Shown: positions 46,707 to 55,611 of the stretch, piece after piece
Layout: each line of letters opens with the position of its first letter
Numbering within the stretch: the stretch's first letter is position 1
Source: Massilia sp. Root133
GTDB lineage: Bacteria > Pseudomonadota > Gammaproteobacteria > Burkholderiales > Burkholderiaceae_D
DNA: 64,000 nucleotides
Assembly: GCF_001426525.1 (NCBI RefSeq)
Contig: NZ_LMEW01000001.1
Span: 128,978 to 192,977 of the forward strand
Reading direction: 5' to 3'
Notes under the pieces: generated by a model
The model's input: only the letters and a program-made list of their open reading frames with translations
What the model was told of the DNA's origin: nothing
Databases searched by the model: none
Made by a program: the position numbers and the translations under genes

Positions 46707-47261
46707 TCAGGTGCGCTTGCGTTCGTGCTGCCACAGCACGTCGCTGCCGCCCGCATGGCGGTTCAGCACGCGCGCCAGCACGAACATCAGGTCCGACAGG
46801 CGGTTCACGTACTGGCGCGGCTGCGCGTTGATCGTTTCGAGCTTCGACAGCGTCACGATGGCGCGCTCGGCGCGGCGGCACACGGTGCGGCACACGTGCG
46901 CGAGCGACGCGGCGCGCGAGCCGGCCGGCAGGATGAATTCCTTCAGCACCGGCAGGTCGGCGTTGTACTTCTCCAGCAGCGCGTCCAGGCGCGCCACCTG
47001 CTCGTCCTTGATCAACTGGTAGCCGGGGATGCACAGCTCGCCGCCCAGGTCGAACAGGTCGTGCTGGATCGTGACGAGCTCCTCGCGCAGGTCGCCCGGC
47101 ATTTCTTCGCACAGCAGCAGGCCGACGAAGGAATTCAGCTCGTCGACGTCGCCCAGCGCCGCGATGCGCGCGCTGTCTTTACCGGTGCGGCTGCCGTCGC
47201 CGAGGCCGGTGCTGCCGTCGTCGCCCGTGCGGGTCGCGATCTTCGAAAGTCGATTGCCCAT
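46707..47261 (-). CDS. Cob(I)alamin adenosyltransferase, PduO type
   Basis: Encodes 184 residues from the ATG at 47261. It makes adenosylcobalamin from cob(I)alamin and ATP. The ATP-binding N-terminus TRTGDDGSTGLGDGSRTGKDSARIAALGDVDELNSFVGL and the arginine-rich helix VCRRAERAIVTL match the PduO/MMAB family. Its stop is 10 bases before the rhomboid start, so the three genes form one minus-strand run. No B12-dependent enzyme is within the window. Confidence 0.94.
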   Translation of the reverse strand: MGNRLSKIATRTGDDGSTGLGDGSRTGKDSARIAALGDVDELNSFVGLLLCEEMPGDLREELVTIQHDLFDLGGELCIPGYQLIKDEQVARLDALLEKYNADLPVLKEFILPAGSRAASLAHVCRTVCRRAERAIVTLSKLETINAQPRQYVNRLSDLMFVLARVLNRHAGGSDVLWQHERKRT

Positions 47262-47335
47262 GCTTATATCCTGCCCACGAAAAAAGATAGCCGGAGCATA
47301 CGCCAAATCCTTGGGATTGTGCTTACAATCGTTCC

Positions 47336-48817
47336 ATGATTCCCTCGATTCCAGTCGACCCCGAGCGCAGGCAGCAGGTGGCCGCCGCACTGCGCGCCGT
47401 CCTTCCCGCGCGCGCCGTCCTCGCCGATCCCGAAGACACCCGTCCATACGAATGCGATGGCCTGGCCGCCTACCGCCAGTTGCCGATGGTCGTGACCCTG
47501 CCGGACGACGAGGCGCAGGTGCTCGCGATATTGAAAGTCTGCCGCGACCTGGACGTGCCCATCGTGCCGCGCGGCGCGGGCACGGGCCTGTCCGGCGGCG
47601 CGCAGCCGCTGGCGGACGGCGTCGTGATCTCGACGGCGCGGCTCAACCGCATCCTGCGCGTGGAACCGTATGCGCGCACGGCCGTCGTGCAGCCGGGCGT
47701 GCGCAATCTCGCGATTTCGGAAGCGGCCGCGCCGTTCAACCTGTATTACGCGCCCGACCCGTCGTCGCAGATCGCCTGCACCATCGGCGGCAACGTGGCC
47801 GAGAACTCGGGCGGCGTGCACTGCCTCAAATACGGCCTCACCGTGCACAACGTGCTGCGCGTGCGCGTCTGTACGATCGAAGGCGACGTCATCGAGCTCG
47901 GTGGCGAATCGCTGGATGCGCCCGGCCTCGACCTGCTGGCCGTGTTCATCGGTTCGGAAGGCATGCTGGGCATCGTCACGGAAGTGATCGTGAAACTCGT
48001 GCCGAAGCCGGCGCAGGCGCAGGTGATCATGGCCTCGTTCGACGACGTGGCGACGGGCGGCAATGCGGTCGCCAGCGTGATCGCGGCCGGCATCATCCCG
48101 GCCGGCCTGGAGATGATGGACCGGACGTCCTCGCGCATGGTCGAACCGTTCGTGAAGGCGGGCTACGACCTCGACGCGGCCGCCATCCTGCTGTGCGAGG
48201 CGGACGGCACGGCGCTCGAAGTGGCGGAAGAAATCGCGCGCATGACGGAGGTGTTGCGCGAGGCCGGCGCCAGCGCGATCACGGTGTCGCAGACCGAGGC
48301 CGAACGCCTGCGCTTCTGGTCCGGCCGCAAGAACGCGTTCCCGGCCGCCGGCCGCATCTCGCCCGACTACTATTGCATGGACGGGACGATCCCGCGCAAG
48401 CAGCTCGCGCACGTGCTGGCGCGCATCGAGGAGATGGAGACGACGTTCGGCCTGCGCTGCGCGAACGTCTTTCATGCGGGCGACGGCAACATGCACCCGC
48501 TGATCCTGTTCGACGCCAACCAGCCGGGCGAGCTCGATCGCGCGGAAGCCTTCGGCGCCGCGATCCTCGCGCTGTGCGTGGAAGTGGGCGGCACCATCAC
48601 GGGCGAACACGGTGTCGGCGTCGAGAAGATCGATTCGATGTGCGTGCAGTTCGGCGCCAGGGAGCTCGACGCGTTCTTCACGGTGAAGCGCGCGTTCGAT
48701 CCTGGCATGCTCCTCAATCCCAACAAGGCCATTCCGACACTCCGGCGTTGCGCGGAACTTGGCCGCATGCGCGTCACCGGCGGCGTGCTGCCGTTTTCTG
48801 ATCTGCCGCGCTTCTGA
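47336..48817 (+). CDS. glcD: GlcD, glycolate oxidase FAD-binding subunit
   Basis: Encodes 493 residues. The FAD-binding type 4 domain includes VPRGAGTGLSGGAQPLADGVVIS and the central IGGNVAENSGGVHCLKYGLT. The C-terminal oxidase domain ends near GGTITGEHGVGVEKID, a signature of the D-lactate/glycolate dehydrogenase group. It oxidises glycolate at the cytoplasmic face of the membrane. It heads glcDEF with a 2-base gap to glcE and lies divergent from the adenosyltransferase gene (74-base spacer). Confidence 0.95.
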   Translation: MIPSIPVDPERRQQVAAALRAVLPARAVLADPEDTRPYECDGLAAYRQLPMVVTLPDDEAQVLAILKVCRDLDVPIVPRGAGTGLSGGAQPLADGVVISTARLNRILRVEPYARTAVVQPGVRNLAISEAAAPFNLYYAPDPSSQIACTIGGNVAENSGGVHCLKYGLTVHNVLRVRVCTIEGDVIELGGESLDAPGLDLLAVFIGSEGMLGIVTEVIVKLVPKPAQAQVIMASFDDVATGGNAVASVIAAGIIPAGLEMMDRTSSRMVEPFVKAGYDLDAAAILLCEADGTALEVAEEIARMTEVLREAGASAITVSQTEAERLRFWSGRKNAFPAAGRISPDYYCMDGTIPRKQLAHVLARIEEMETTFGLRCANVFHAGDGNMHPLILFDANQPGELDRAEAFGAAILALCVEVGGTITGEHGVGVEKIDSMCVQFGARELDAFFTVKRAFDPGMLLNPNKAIPTLRRCAELGRMRVTGGVLPFSDLPRF

Positions 48818-48819
48818 CC

Positions 48820-49869
48820 ATGCAGAATCTCGTCGACCACTTCCAGGAGCTTGTGCGCAACGGGCGCCCCTTGCGCATCCGCGGCGGCGGCACCAAGGAC
48901 TGGTACGGGCAGCGGCTCGAAGGCGACATCCTCGATACGCGCGACTACACGGGCATCGTCGATTACGAGCCCACGGAACTCGTGATCACGGCGCGCTGCG
49001 GCACGCCGCTGGCCGACATCGAAGCGGCGCTCGCGCAGCAGGGGCAGATGCTGGCGTTCGAGCCGCCGCATTTCGGATCCGGCGCGACGCTCGGTGGCGC
49101 GATCGCCGCCGGCCTGTCCGGACCGCGTCGTGTCAGCGCAGGCGCCGTGCGCGACTTCGTCCTCGGCTGCAAACTCCTGGACGGCAAGGGCGACGTGCTG
49201 TCGTTCGGCGGCCAGGTGATGAAGAACGTGGCCGGCTACGACGTGTCGCGCCTGCTGGCGGGTTCGCTCGGCACCCTGGGCCTGCTGCTGGAAGTCTCGA
49301 TAAAAGTGCTGCCGCGTGCGCCGCGCGAAGCGACGCTCGTGTTCGAGGGCGTGAACGAGGTCGATGCGATCCGCAACCTGAACGAATGGGGCGGCCAGCC
49401 GCTGCCCGTCTCCGCCAGTTGCTGGCACGACGGCGTGCTGGCGCTGCGGCTGTCCGGTGCGAATGCTGCCGTCGACAACGCGATCCGTACGCTCGGCGGC
49501 GACGTGATGCCGGACTGCGCCCGCTTCTGGGCCAGCCTGCGCGAACAGCAGCATCCGTTCTTCGCTGGGGACATGCCGCTGTGGCGCCTGTCCGTGCCGT
49601 CGACGGTCGGCGCCATCGTGCCGGGCAGCCCGCAACTGATCGAGTGGGGCGGGGCGCAGCGCTGGCTGCGTGCGCCGGGTGACGCGGCGACGGCGGAACG
49701 CATCCGTGCGGTCGTGGCAGCGTGCGGCGGCCACGCGACCCTGTTCCGCGGCGGCGACAAGAGCGTCGGCGTGTTCCAGCCGTTGGCGCCGGCCATCGCC
49801 CGCATCCACGAACGCCTGAAAGCCGGGTTCGACCCGGCCGGCATCTTCAATCCCGGCCGGATGTATTGA
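48820..49869 (+). CDS. glcE: GlcE, glycolate oxidase FAD-binding subunit
   Basis: Encodes 349 residues. It is shorter than GlcD and has the FAD-binding core (RIRGGGTKDWYGQ, ATLGGAIAAGLSGPRRVSAGAVRDFVLGCKLL, GGQVMKNVAGYDVSRLL). The C-terminal half is shorter and divergent, as usual for GlcE. It associates with GlcD and GlcF in the membrane complex. It begins 2 bases after glcD and ends 6 bases before glcF. Confidence 0.94.
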   Translation: MQNLVDHFQELVRNGRPLRIRGGGTKDWYGQRLEGDILDTRDYTGIVDYEPTELVITARCGTPLADIEAALAQQGQMLAFEPPHFGSGATLGGAIAAGLSGPRRVSAGAVRDFVLGCKLLDGKGDVLSFGGQVMKNVAGYDVSRLLAGSLGTLGLLLEVSIKVLPRAPREATLVFEGVNEVDAIRNLNEWGGQPLPVSASCWHDGVLALRLSGANAAVDNAIRTLGGDVMPDCARFWASLREQQHPFFAGDMPLWRLSVPSTVGAIVPGSPQLIEWGGAQRWLRAPGDAATAERIRAVVAACGGHATLFRGGDKSVGVFQPLAPAIARIHERLKAGFDPAGIFNPGRMY

Positions 49870-49875
49870 GGGACC

Positions 49876-51108
49876 ATGCAAACGAATCTCGCCGATTTCA
49901 TCAAGGACACGCCCGAGGGCATCGAGGCCGACGCGATCCTGCGCGCGTGCGTGCACTGCGGCTTCTGCACCGCCACGTGTCCGACCTATCAGCTGCTGGG
50001 CGACGAGCTGGATGGCCCGCGCGGCCGCATCTACCTGATCAAGCAGGTGCTGGAAGGTGAGACGCCCACGCGCAAGACGCAGCTGCACCTTGATCGCTGC
50101 CTCACGTGCCGCAACTGCGAGACCACGTGCCCGTCCGGCGTGAAGTACGGGCGCCTCGTCGACATCGGCCGCAAGGTGGTCGAGGAACGCGTGCCGCGTC
50201 CGTTCGCGGACAGGGTCAAACGCACGACCTTGAAGGAATTCCTGCCGCGTTCGAACCTGTTCAAGCCCGCGTTCAGGGCGGGGCAGATGGTGCGCCCGCT
50301 CTTGCCGTCCGCGTTGCAGGACAAGCTGCAGCCGGCGCGCGCGCCCGGCCGCTGGCCCGTGCGCGGCCACGCGCGCAAGATGCTCGTGCTGGCGGGCTGC
50401 GTGCAGCCGGCGATGGCGCCGAACGTCAATGCCGCGACGGCGCGCGTGCTCGACGTGCTCGGCATCCAGCTCATCGAAGCGCCGCAAGCCGGCTGCTGCG
50501 GCGCCGTGCGCTTCCACCTGAACGACCAGGACGGCGGCCTGGCCGACATGCGCCGCAACGTCGACGCGTGGTGGCCGTACGTGGAGCAGGACGGCGTCGA
50601 CGCCATCGTGATGACGGCATCCGGCTGCGGCGTGACGGTCAAGGACTACGGCCACCTGCTCGCCCACGACGCGGCGTATGCGTCGAGGGCGGCGCGCATC
50701 GCCGCGCTGACGAAGGACCTGTCCGAGATCATGTGCGACTTCGAGGGCGAGATTGCCCGTCTCCTGTCGGGCCGTATCCATGAGCGCGTCGCGTTCCACC
50801 CGCCGTGCACCCTGCAGCACGGCCAGCAGATCCGCGGCAAGGTCGAGGGCGTGCTGCGCGCGGCCGGCGTCGACGTCGTGCTGTGCGCGGAAAGCCATCT
50901 GTGCTGCGGCTCGGCCGGCACGTATTCCGTGCTGCATCCCGAGCTCGCGCACGCGCTGCGCGACCGCAAGCTGGCCAACCTGGAAGCGACGGGGGCGCAG
51001 GAATACGTCTCGGCCAACGTCGGCTGCATGTCGCACCTGCAGTCGGGGACGGCGACGCCGGTGACGCACTGGATCGAGCTCGTCGACCGCGCGCTGACGA
51101 GCGGCTGA
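49876..51108 (+). CDS. glcF: GlcF, glycolate oxidase iron-sulfur subunit
   Basis: Encodes 410 residues. Two 4Fe-4S motifs lie near the N-terminus (CVHCGFCTATCPTYQ and CLTCRNCETTCPSGV). Two CCG domains follow, with the cysteine-rich motifs AGCCGAVRFHL and LCCGSAGTYSVL plus HPPCTLQHGQ. It transfers electrons from the flavin subunits to the respiratory chain. It ends glcDEF. Confidence 0.95.
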   Translation: MQTNLADFIKDTPEGIEADAILRACVHCGFCTATCPTYQLLGDELDGPRGRIYLIKQVLEGETPTRKTQLHLDRCLTCRNCETTCPSGVKYGRLVDIGRKVVEERVPRPFADRVKRTTLKEFLPRSNLFKPAFRAGQMVRPLLPSALQDKLQPARAPGRWPVRGHARKMLVLAGCVQPAMAPNVNAATARVLDVLGIQLIEAPQAGCCGAVRFHLNDQDGGLADMRRNVDAWWPYVEQDGVDAIVMTASGCGVTVKDYGHLLAHDAAYASRAARIAALTKDLSEIMCDFEGEIARLLSGRIHERVAFHPPCTLQHGQQIRGKVEGVLRAAGVDVVLCAESHLCCGSAGTYSVLHPELAHALRDRKLANLEATGAQEYVSANVGCMSHLQSGTATPVTHWIELVDRALTSG

Positions 51109-51121
51109 TTCGTCCTATAAT
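51094..51121 (+). promoter_or_regulatory. Promoter of the KaiC-like gene
   Basis: CTGACG (51094-51099) and TATAAT (51116-51121) are spaced 16 bases apart, at the very end of glcF. The predicted start is about 55 bases before the ATG at 51182. Confidence 0.55.
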
Positions 51122-51181
51122 GGTCTTGCCGTCGCGTTCACCCACAGCGCATGGCGCCCATCTTTACAGGACGTTTCCCGC

Positions 51182-52696
51182 ATGGCCGAACCGCTTGCCT
51201 CCCGCCGCACTTCACGCAAACCCGCGTATCGCATCTCGACCGGGGTACCCGGGCTGGACGACATCCTCGGCGGTGGCCTGACCGCGGAGCGGGTGTACCT
51301 CGTCGAGGGAACGCCCGGCACGGGCAAGACGACCCTCGGCATGCAATTCCTGCTCGACGGCGTGGCCAAGGGGGAAACCGGGTTGTACATCACCCTGTCG
51401 GAAACTGCCGATGAGCTCGATGCCGTCGCGGAGAGCCATGGCTGGTCGCTCGACGGGCTGGCCATCTTCGAGCTGGCCAGCGACGAGGCGCTCGATCCGG
51501 AGGCGCAGCAGTCGATCCTGCATCCGGCCGAGATCGAGCTGGGCGAGACGGCGCGGGGCGTGATGGAAGAGGTCGACCGCATCAATCCGGCGCGTGTCGT
51601 CTTCGACAGCCTGTCGGAAATGCGGCTGCTGGCCCAGAATCCGCTGCGCTACCGCCGCCAGATCCTTGCACTCAAACAATTTTTTGCATCGCGCGCCTGC
51701 ACGGTGCTGATGCTGGACGACAAGACCAACCAGTCGGACCAGCATCTGCACAGCATCGCGCACGGCGTCATCAGCCTCGAACAGCTCGCCAAGGAATTCG
51801 GCAAGGAGCGCCGCCGCGTCAATATCATGAAGATGCGCGGCATCAAGTTTCGGGGCGGTTACCACGACTACATCCTCGACACCGGGGGCATCCGGATCTT
51901 CCCCCGGCTCGTCGCGGCGGAACACCTCACGAAGTTCATCCCGGTGACGCGCTCCACGGGATCCGACGGACTCGATATGCTGCTCGGCGGCGGCCTCGTC
52001 GCCGGGACCAATACGCTGTTCGTCGGGCCTTCCGGCGTCGGCAAGACGACCGTCGTGGTGCGCTGCATGCTGGCGGCGCTGGAACGGGGCGAGAGGTCGT
52101 CGTATTACCTGTTCGACGAAGGCATGGGGACGTTTTTCGCACGCGCCGCCGCCCTCGGGCTGGACCTGTCGCCGCACCTGGAGTCCGGGCTGCTGACGGT
52201 GCGCCATATCGACCCGGCCGAACTGGCGCCCGGCCAGTTCGCCCAGATGCTGCGCGACGCCGTGGAAACCGACGGCGCCGTCTTCGTCGCCATCGACAGC
52301 CTCAATGCTTATCTGCAAGCAATGCCCGGTGAACAATTCCTGCTGCTGCAGATGCACGAGCTGCTCGCCTACCTCAACCAGAAGGGCATCACGACGGCGC
52401 TGATCCTCGGCGAGCACGGGGTTGTCGGCGAGGCTGTCCGGGACGTCGACCTCAGCTACCTGAGCGATTCGACGATGCTGCTGCGTTACTTCGAGTCCGG
52501 CGGCAAGCTGCGCCGCGCGATCACCGTGTCCAAGAGCAGGACGGCGCACCATGCGCTGACGATCCACGAGCTCCAGCTCGGTGCCGGCGGTGTCGAAGTG
52601 GGCGCCGCGCTCGAAGGCTTCGAAGGCGTGTTGACGGGCTTGCCGACCTACCGCGGATCGACGCCCATGATGATCGAATCCGATGCCGATGCCTGA
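51182..52696 (+). CDS. KaiC-like two-domain RecA-type ATPase
   Basis: Encodes 504 residues with two KaiC domains. The first Walker A is GTPGTGKTT (K49) and the second is GPSGVGKTT (K288). The strand after the first reads YITLSETADEL and after the second YYLFDEGMGTFF, where KaiC has paired catalytic glutamates; one acidic partner is changed here. The DxxxLRYFExxGKxRRAITVxKxR segment is the C-terminal KaiC signature; the phospho-residue position is SDST. Such KaiC-like proteins exist outside cyanobacteria, often beside histidine kinases, without KaiA/KaiB. It is translationally coupled to the next gene, a hybrid kinase (14-base overlap). Confidence 0.92.
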   Translation: MAEPLASRRTSRKPAYRISTGVPGLDDILGGGLTAERVYLVEGTPGTGKTTLGMQFLLDGVAKGETGLYITLSETADELDAVAESHGWSLDGLAIFELASDEALDPEAQQSILHPAEIELGETARGVMEEVDRINPARVVFDSLSEMRLLAQNPLRYRRQILALKQFFASRACTVLMLDDKTNQSDQHLHSIAHGVISLEQLAKEFGKERRRVNIMKMRGIKFRGGYHDYILDTGGIRIFPRLVAAEHLTKFIPVTRSTGSDGLDMLLGGGLVAGTNTLFVGPSGVGKTTVVVRCMLAALERGERSSYYLFDEGMGTFFARAAALGLDLSPHLESGLLTVRHIDPAELAPGQFAQMLRDAVETDGAVFVAIDSLNAYLQAMPGEQFLLLQMHELLAYLNQKGITTALILGEHGVVGEAVRDVDLSYLSDSTMLLRYFESGGKLRRAITVSKSRTAHHALTIHELQLGAGGVEVGAALEGFEGVLTGLPTYRGSTPMMIESDADA

Positions 52697-54338
52697 CCAG
52701 CGGGAAGAGCGCGTCCTGGTGCTCGCTCCGCACGGGCGCGACGCCGACGTGATCGCCGGCGTCGTGACGCGCGACGGCGTCGGGTGCGAAGTCGTCGCCG
52801 GTGCCGACGCGCTCATCGAGGCGATCGGGCAGGGCGCGGCGGCGGCCATCGTGGCGGAAGAGGCGCTGTCGGCGCTTACCCTGGCGCGCATCGCGGCGTG
52901 GCTGGCGGACCAGGAACCGTGGTCGGATTTCCCGTTCGTCGTCCTGCTGGCCAAGCGCTACGGCGCCGCGCCGGCGCAACTGAAGGCGACGTTCGCCGCC
53001 CTCGGCAACGTCCTCCTCCTCGAACGGCCGTTGAGCGCGGACACGCTGGCCACGGCGGCAGGGTCCGCGCTGCGCGCGCGCCGGCGCCAGTACGAGGCGC
53101 GCGAGGTGCTGGCGCAGCTCGCGGCGCTGAATGCGAACCTCGAGGCGCGCGTCGAGGAGCGCACGCGGGCACTGGCGCAGGCCAACGACCGGCTCACGGC
53201 CGAAGTGATGGAACGCGAACGCGCGCAGCAGGCGGTGGCGCAGGCGCAGAAACTCGAATTCCTCGGGCGCTTCACGGGCGGCGTGGCGCACGACTTCAAC
53301 AACCTGCTGAACGTCATCCAGGGCAACCTGGAACTCATCGGCATGTTCACGCGCGAGGAATCGACGCAGGGCCGCGTGGACAAGGCGCAGGCCGCGTGCC
53401 GGCGCGGCGCCAAGCTCACGGGCCAGCTGCTGACGTTCGCGCGCGACCAGTCGCTCGACCTGCGCCCGTTGCCGGTGCGGACCCTGTTCGAGAGCGTCGA
53501 GGAGCTCGCGCGGCCGGTGCTGGGCGCGGGCGTCGAGCTCGTGCTGTCGATCGACGCCGACGTGGACAGCGTGCTCGCCGACGCCAGCCAGGTCGAGATG
53601 GCCTTGCTCAACCTGATGATCAACGCGCGCGATGCGATGAGCGGGCGCGGGCACATCCACCTGCAGGCATCGCGCGCCCAGCCGCCCGCCGGGACGCTGG
53701 CGGGCGGCGACTATGTCCGCCTCGCGGTGACCGACACCGGTCCCGGCATGTCGTCCGAAGTGGCGGCGAAAGTCTTCGAGCCGTTCTTCACGACCAAGGC
53801 CGTGGGCAAGGGCACGGGCCTGGGCCTCAGCCAGGTGTATGGCATGGCCCAGCAATCGGGTGGCGCGGCGTTCGTGCACAGCGTCCCGGGCGAGGGCGCG
53901 ACGATCGAGATCTGGATGCCCGCCGCGCATGACGCCACGGCGTCGGAACGGCCCGCCGCGGTCGATCGCCGCAAGCTGGCCGGCCTGCGCGTGCTCGTCG
54001 TCGAGGACGACGAATCCGTACGCGCGGGGATCGTCGATGCCCTGCTGGCCCTCGGCTGCCACGTGTCGCAGGCGGGCGACGGCGGGGAGGGGTTGGCGGC
54101 GCTGGAGGGGGACCGGCCCGGCCTGCTGCTGACGGACTACCTGATGCCGGACATGACGGGCGTCGACCTGGCGGTGCGCGCCCGCGCGCTGTTCCCGAGC
54201 CTGCCCGTGCTGGTGGCGACGGGGTACGCGGACATGGGTGCGATCGAACACGCGATCGGCAGCGACGCCGTGCTGCGCAAGCCGTTCCAGCTCGCGGAGC
54301 TGGGCGCGGCCGTCGCCCGCGTGGCCAACCTGGGCTAG
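52683..54338 (+). CDS. Hybrid histidine kinase with N-terminal receiver-like domain and C-terminal receiver
   Basis: Encodes 551 residues. The N-terminal about 130 residues resemble a receiver that has lost the phosphoaspartate (RVLVLAPHGRDADVIAGVV, then IVAEEALSALTLARI). A coiled coil (about 140-185) leads to HisKA with H203 (GGVAHDFNNLLNVIQGN), HATPase_c (NLMINARDAM, TDTGPGM, GTGLGLSQV) and a receiver with the acceptor in LLLTDYLMPDMTG. There is no membrane span. The ATG at 52683 overlaps the KaiC stop; an ATG six bases later is also possible. The coupled genes suggest that the KaiC-like ATPase signals to this kinase. Confidence 0.92.
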   Translation: MPMPDQREERVLVLAPHGRDADVIAGVVTRDGVGCEVVAGADALIEAIGQGAAAAIVAEEALSALTLARIAAWLADQEPWSDFPFVVLLAKRYGAAPAQLKATFAALGNVLLLERPLSADTLATAAGSALRARRRQYEAREVLAQLAALNANLEARVEERTRALAQANDRLTAEVMERERAQQAVAQAQKLEFLGRFTGGVAHDFNNLLNVIQGNLELIGMFTREESTQGRVDKAQAACRRGAKLTGQLLTFARDQSLDLRPLPVRTLFESVEELARPVLGAGVELVLSIDADVDSVLADASQVEMALLNLMINARDAMSGRGHIHLQASRAQPPAGTLAGGDYVRLAVTDTGPGMSSEVAAKVFEPFFTTKAVGKGTGLGLSQVYGMAQQSGGAAFVHSVPGEGATIEIWMPAAHDATASERPAAVDRRKLAGLRVLVVEDDESVRAGIVDALLALGCHVSQAGDGGEGLAALEGDRPGLLLTDYLMPDMTGVDLAVRARALFPSLPVLVATGYADMGAIEHAIGSDAVLRKPFQLAELGAAVARVANLG

Positions 54339-54435
54339 CGCAATCGGTGGTATAGTCCATCGACCACGCAGTTAACCTCCGATGCCTCTCGGTCGGCGCA
54401 AGACTTTCATAGCCCGACCCGACCAGGAGCCACCG

Positions 54436-55236
54436 ATGATTCCCCCATCCCATGCCGTCCCGCTCGGCCAGTTCGTGCGCGACCACCATGCGGCGTTGTG
54501 CGCCGCGTGGCTGGAACACGCCGGCGCGCCGTCCGTCCCTGCGCACTGCGAACGCGTCCTGCAGGCCTTCGCCGAGGCGGCCGACGATCCGCAGGCCGGC
54601 AACATCGAAGGCCGCGCCTGGCGCGCCATGCGCGACACGCTCGACGACATCACCACGGCCCGGGCCGGCCGCGGCTCGACGGCGGCTGCGACCGTGGCCT
54701 TCGTGTTCGCGGTCAAGCAGCCGCTGGCCGACCTGCTGCGCACGCACCACGCCGCCGCGCCCGCGGCGCTGCGGGCCGTCGACACGTGGGTGGACCAGAT
54801 GGGCATGTATGCGCTCGACGCCTTCCAGCGCAGCCGCGAACAGATCATCGCGCGCCAGCAACGGGAATTGCTGGAGCTGTCGACGCCGGTCATCAGCCTG
54901 TGGGAAGGCGTGCTGGCCCTGCCCCTGATCGGCACGCTCGACAGCGTCCGCGCGCAAGTCGTGATGGAAAGCCTGCTCGACCGGATCGCCGCGACCCACG
55001 TCCATACGGCCATCATCGACATCACGGGCGTCCCCACCGTGGACACGATGGTCGCGCAACACCTGATGAAGACCATCGCGGCGGCCCGCCTGATGGGCGC
55101 CGACTGCATCCTCAGCGGCATCCGGCCGCAGATCGCCCAGACCATCGTGCATCTCGGCGTGGACCTCGCCGGCGTCGTCACGAAAGCGACGCTGGCCGAC
55201 GCGTTTCTCCACGCGACCGGGACGGCGGCCGGCTGA
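54436..55236 (+). CDS. RsbR-like STAS domain protein
   Basis: Encodes 266 residues, starting at the ATG at 54436 (AGGAG upstream). The first about 150 residues form an alpha-helical sensor region (FVRDHHAALCAAWLEHAG) with a globin-like RsbR N-domain style. The C-terminal STAS domain (about 155-262) has the conserved DITGVPTVDTMVAQHLMKT and ILSGIRPQIAQTIVHLGVDL, with Thr/Ser positions matching phosphorylation sites in RsbR/RsbS stressosome proteins. RsbS, RsbT and a sigma-B system are not seen here, so an orphan stressosome-like sensor is likely. Confidence 0.88.
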   Translation: MIPPSHAVPLGQFVRDHHAALCAAWLEHAGAPSVPAHCERVLQAFAEAADDPQAGNIEGRAWRAMRDTLDDITTARAGRGSTAAATVAFVFAVKQPLADLLRTHHAAAPAALRAVDTWVDQMGMYALDAFQRSREQIIARQQRELLELSTPVISLWEGVLALPLIGTLDSVRAQVVMESLLDRIAATHVHTAIIDITGVPTVDTMVAQHLMKTIAAARLMGADCILSGIRPQIAQTIVHLGVDLAGVVTKATLADAFLHATGTAAG

Positions 55237-55292
55237 AAAACGCGGGCCGTGGTAGCATCGGCGCCCTGTTTCAGCGATCGATGGAGGACCCG

Positions 55293-55607
55293 GTGAGTTT
55301 CGTGTTTCGGCTGATATCCCAGGACGAGGATGCGGCGCCGTCCGTCGCCTTCCAGGACAGCATCAGTCCCGGCTACGTGCCGCTGTGGGAAGAGGTCGGC
55401 GTGTACGACGCCCTGTACAACAGCGACGGCCGCGAGGCCCGCGACATCTCGCGCGCGATCGCGTACGGCATCGACCGCATCGCCGCCGACGAATCGCTAG
55501 GCCGCATGCTGCCGTCCTCGTGCCGCCAGGAGGACGCGCTGCGCTTCCTGGAAAACGTGCACCGCGGCTGCACGATCCACGCGTCGGCGCGTGTCGAGAC
55601 GCGCTGA
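55293..55607 (+). CDS. 104-residue protein of unknown function
   Basis: I start it at the GTG at 55293, with ATGGAGGA directly upstream as ribosome site; an ATG at 55281 would add four residues. It begins MSFVFRLISQDEDAAPSVAF and continues with an acidic helical stretch (VPLWEEVGVYDALYNSDGREARDISRAIAYGIDRIAADE) ending EDALRFLENVHRGCTIHASARVETR. It shows no signal peptide or membrane helix. The gene stands between the STAS protein and the pentapeptide protein on the same strand with short gaps, suggesting the same transcript. Confidence 0.65.
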   Translation: MSFVFRLISQDEDAAPSVAFQDSISPGYVPLWEEVGVYDALYNSDGREARDISRAIAYGIDRIAADESLGRMLPSSCRQEDALRFLENVHRGCTIHASARVETR

Positions 55608-55611
55608 TTCC

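Noticed and set aside
51182..52696. Cyanobacterial-type circadian clock
   Set aside because: KaiA and KaiB are absent, and KaiC-like proteins are common in non-clock bacteria.
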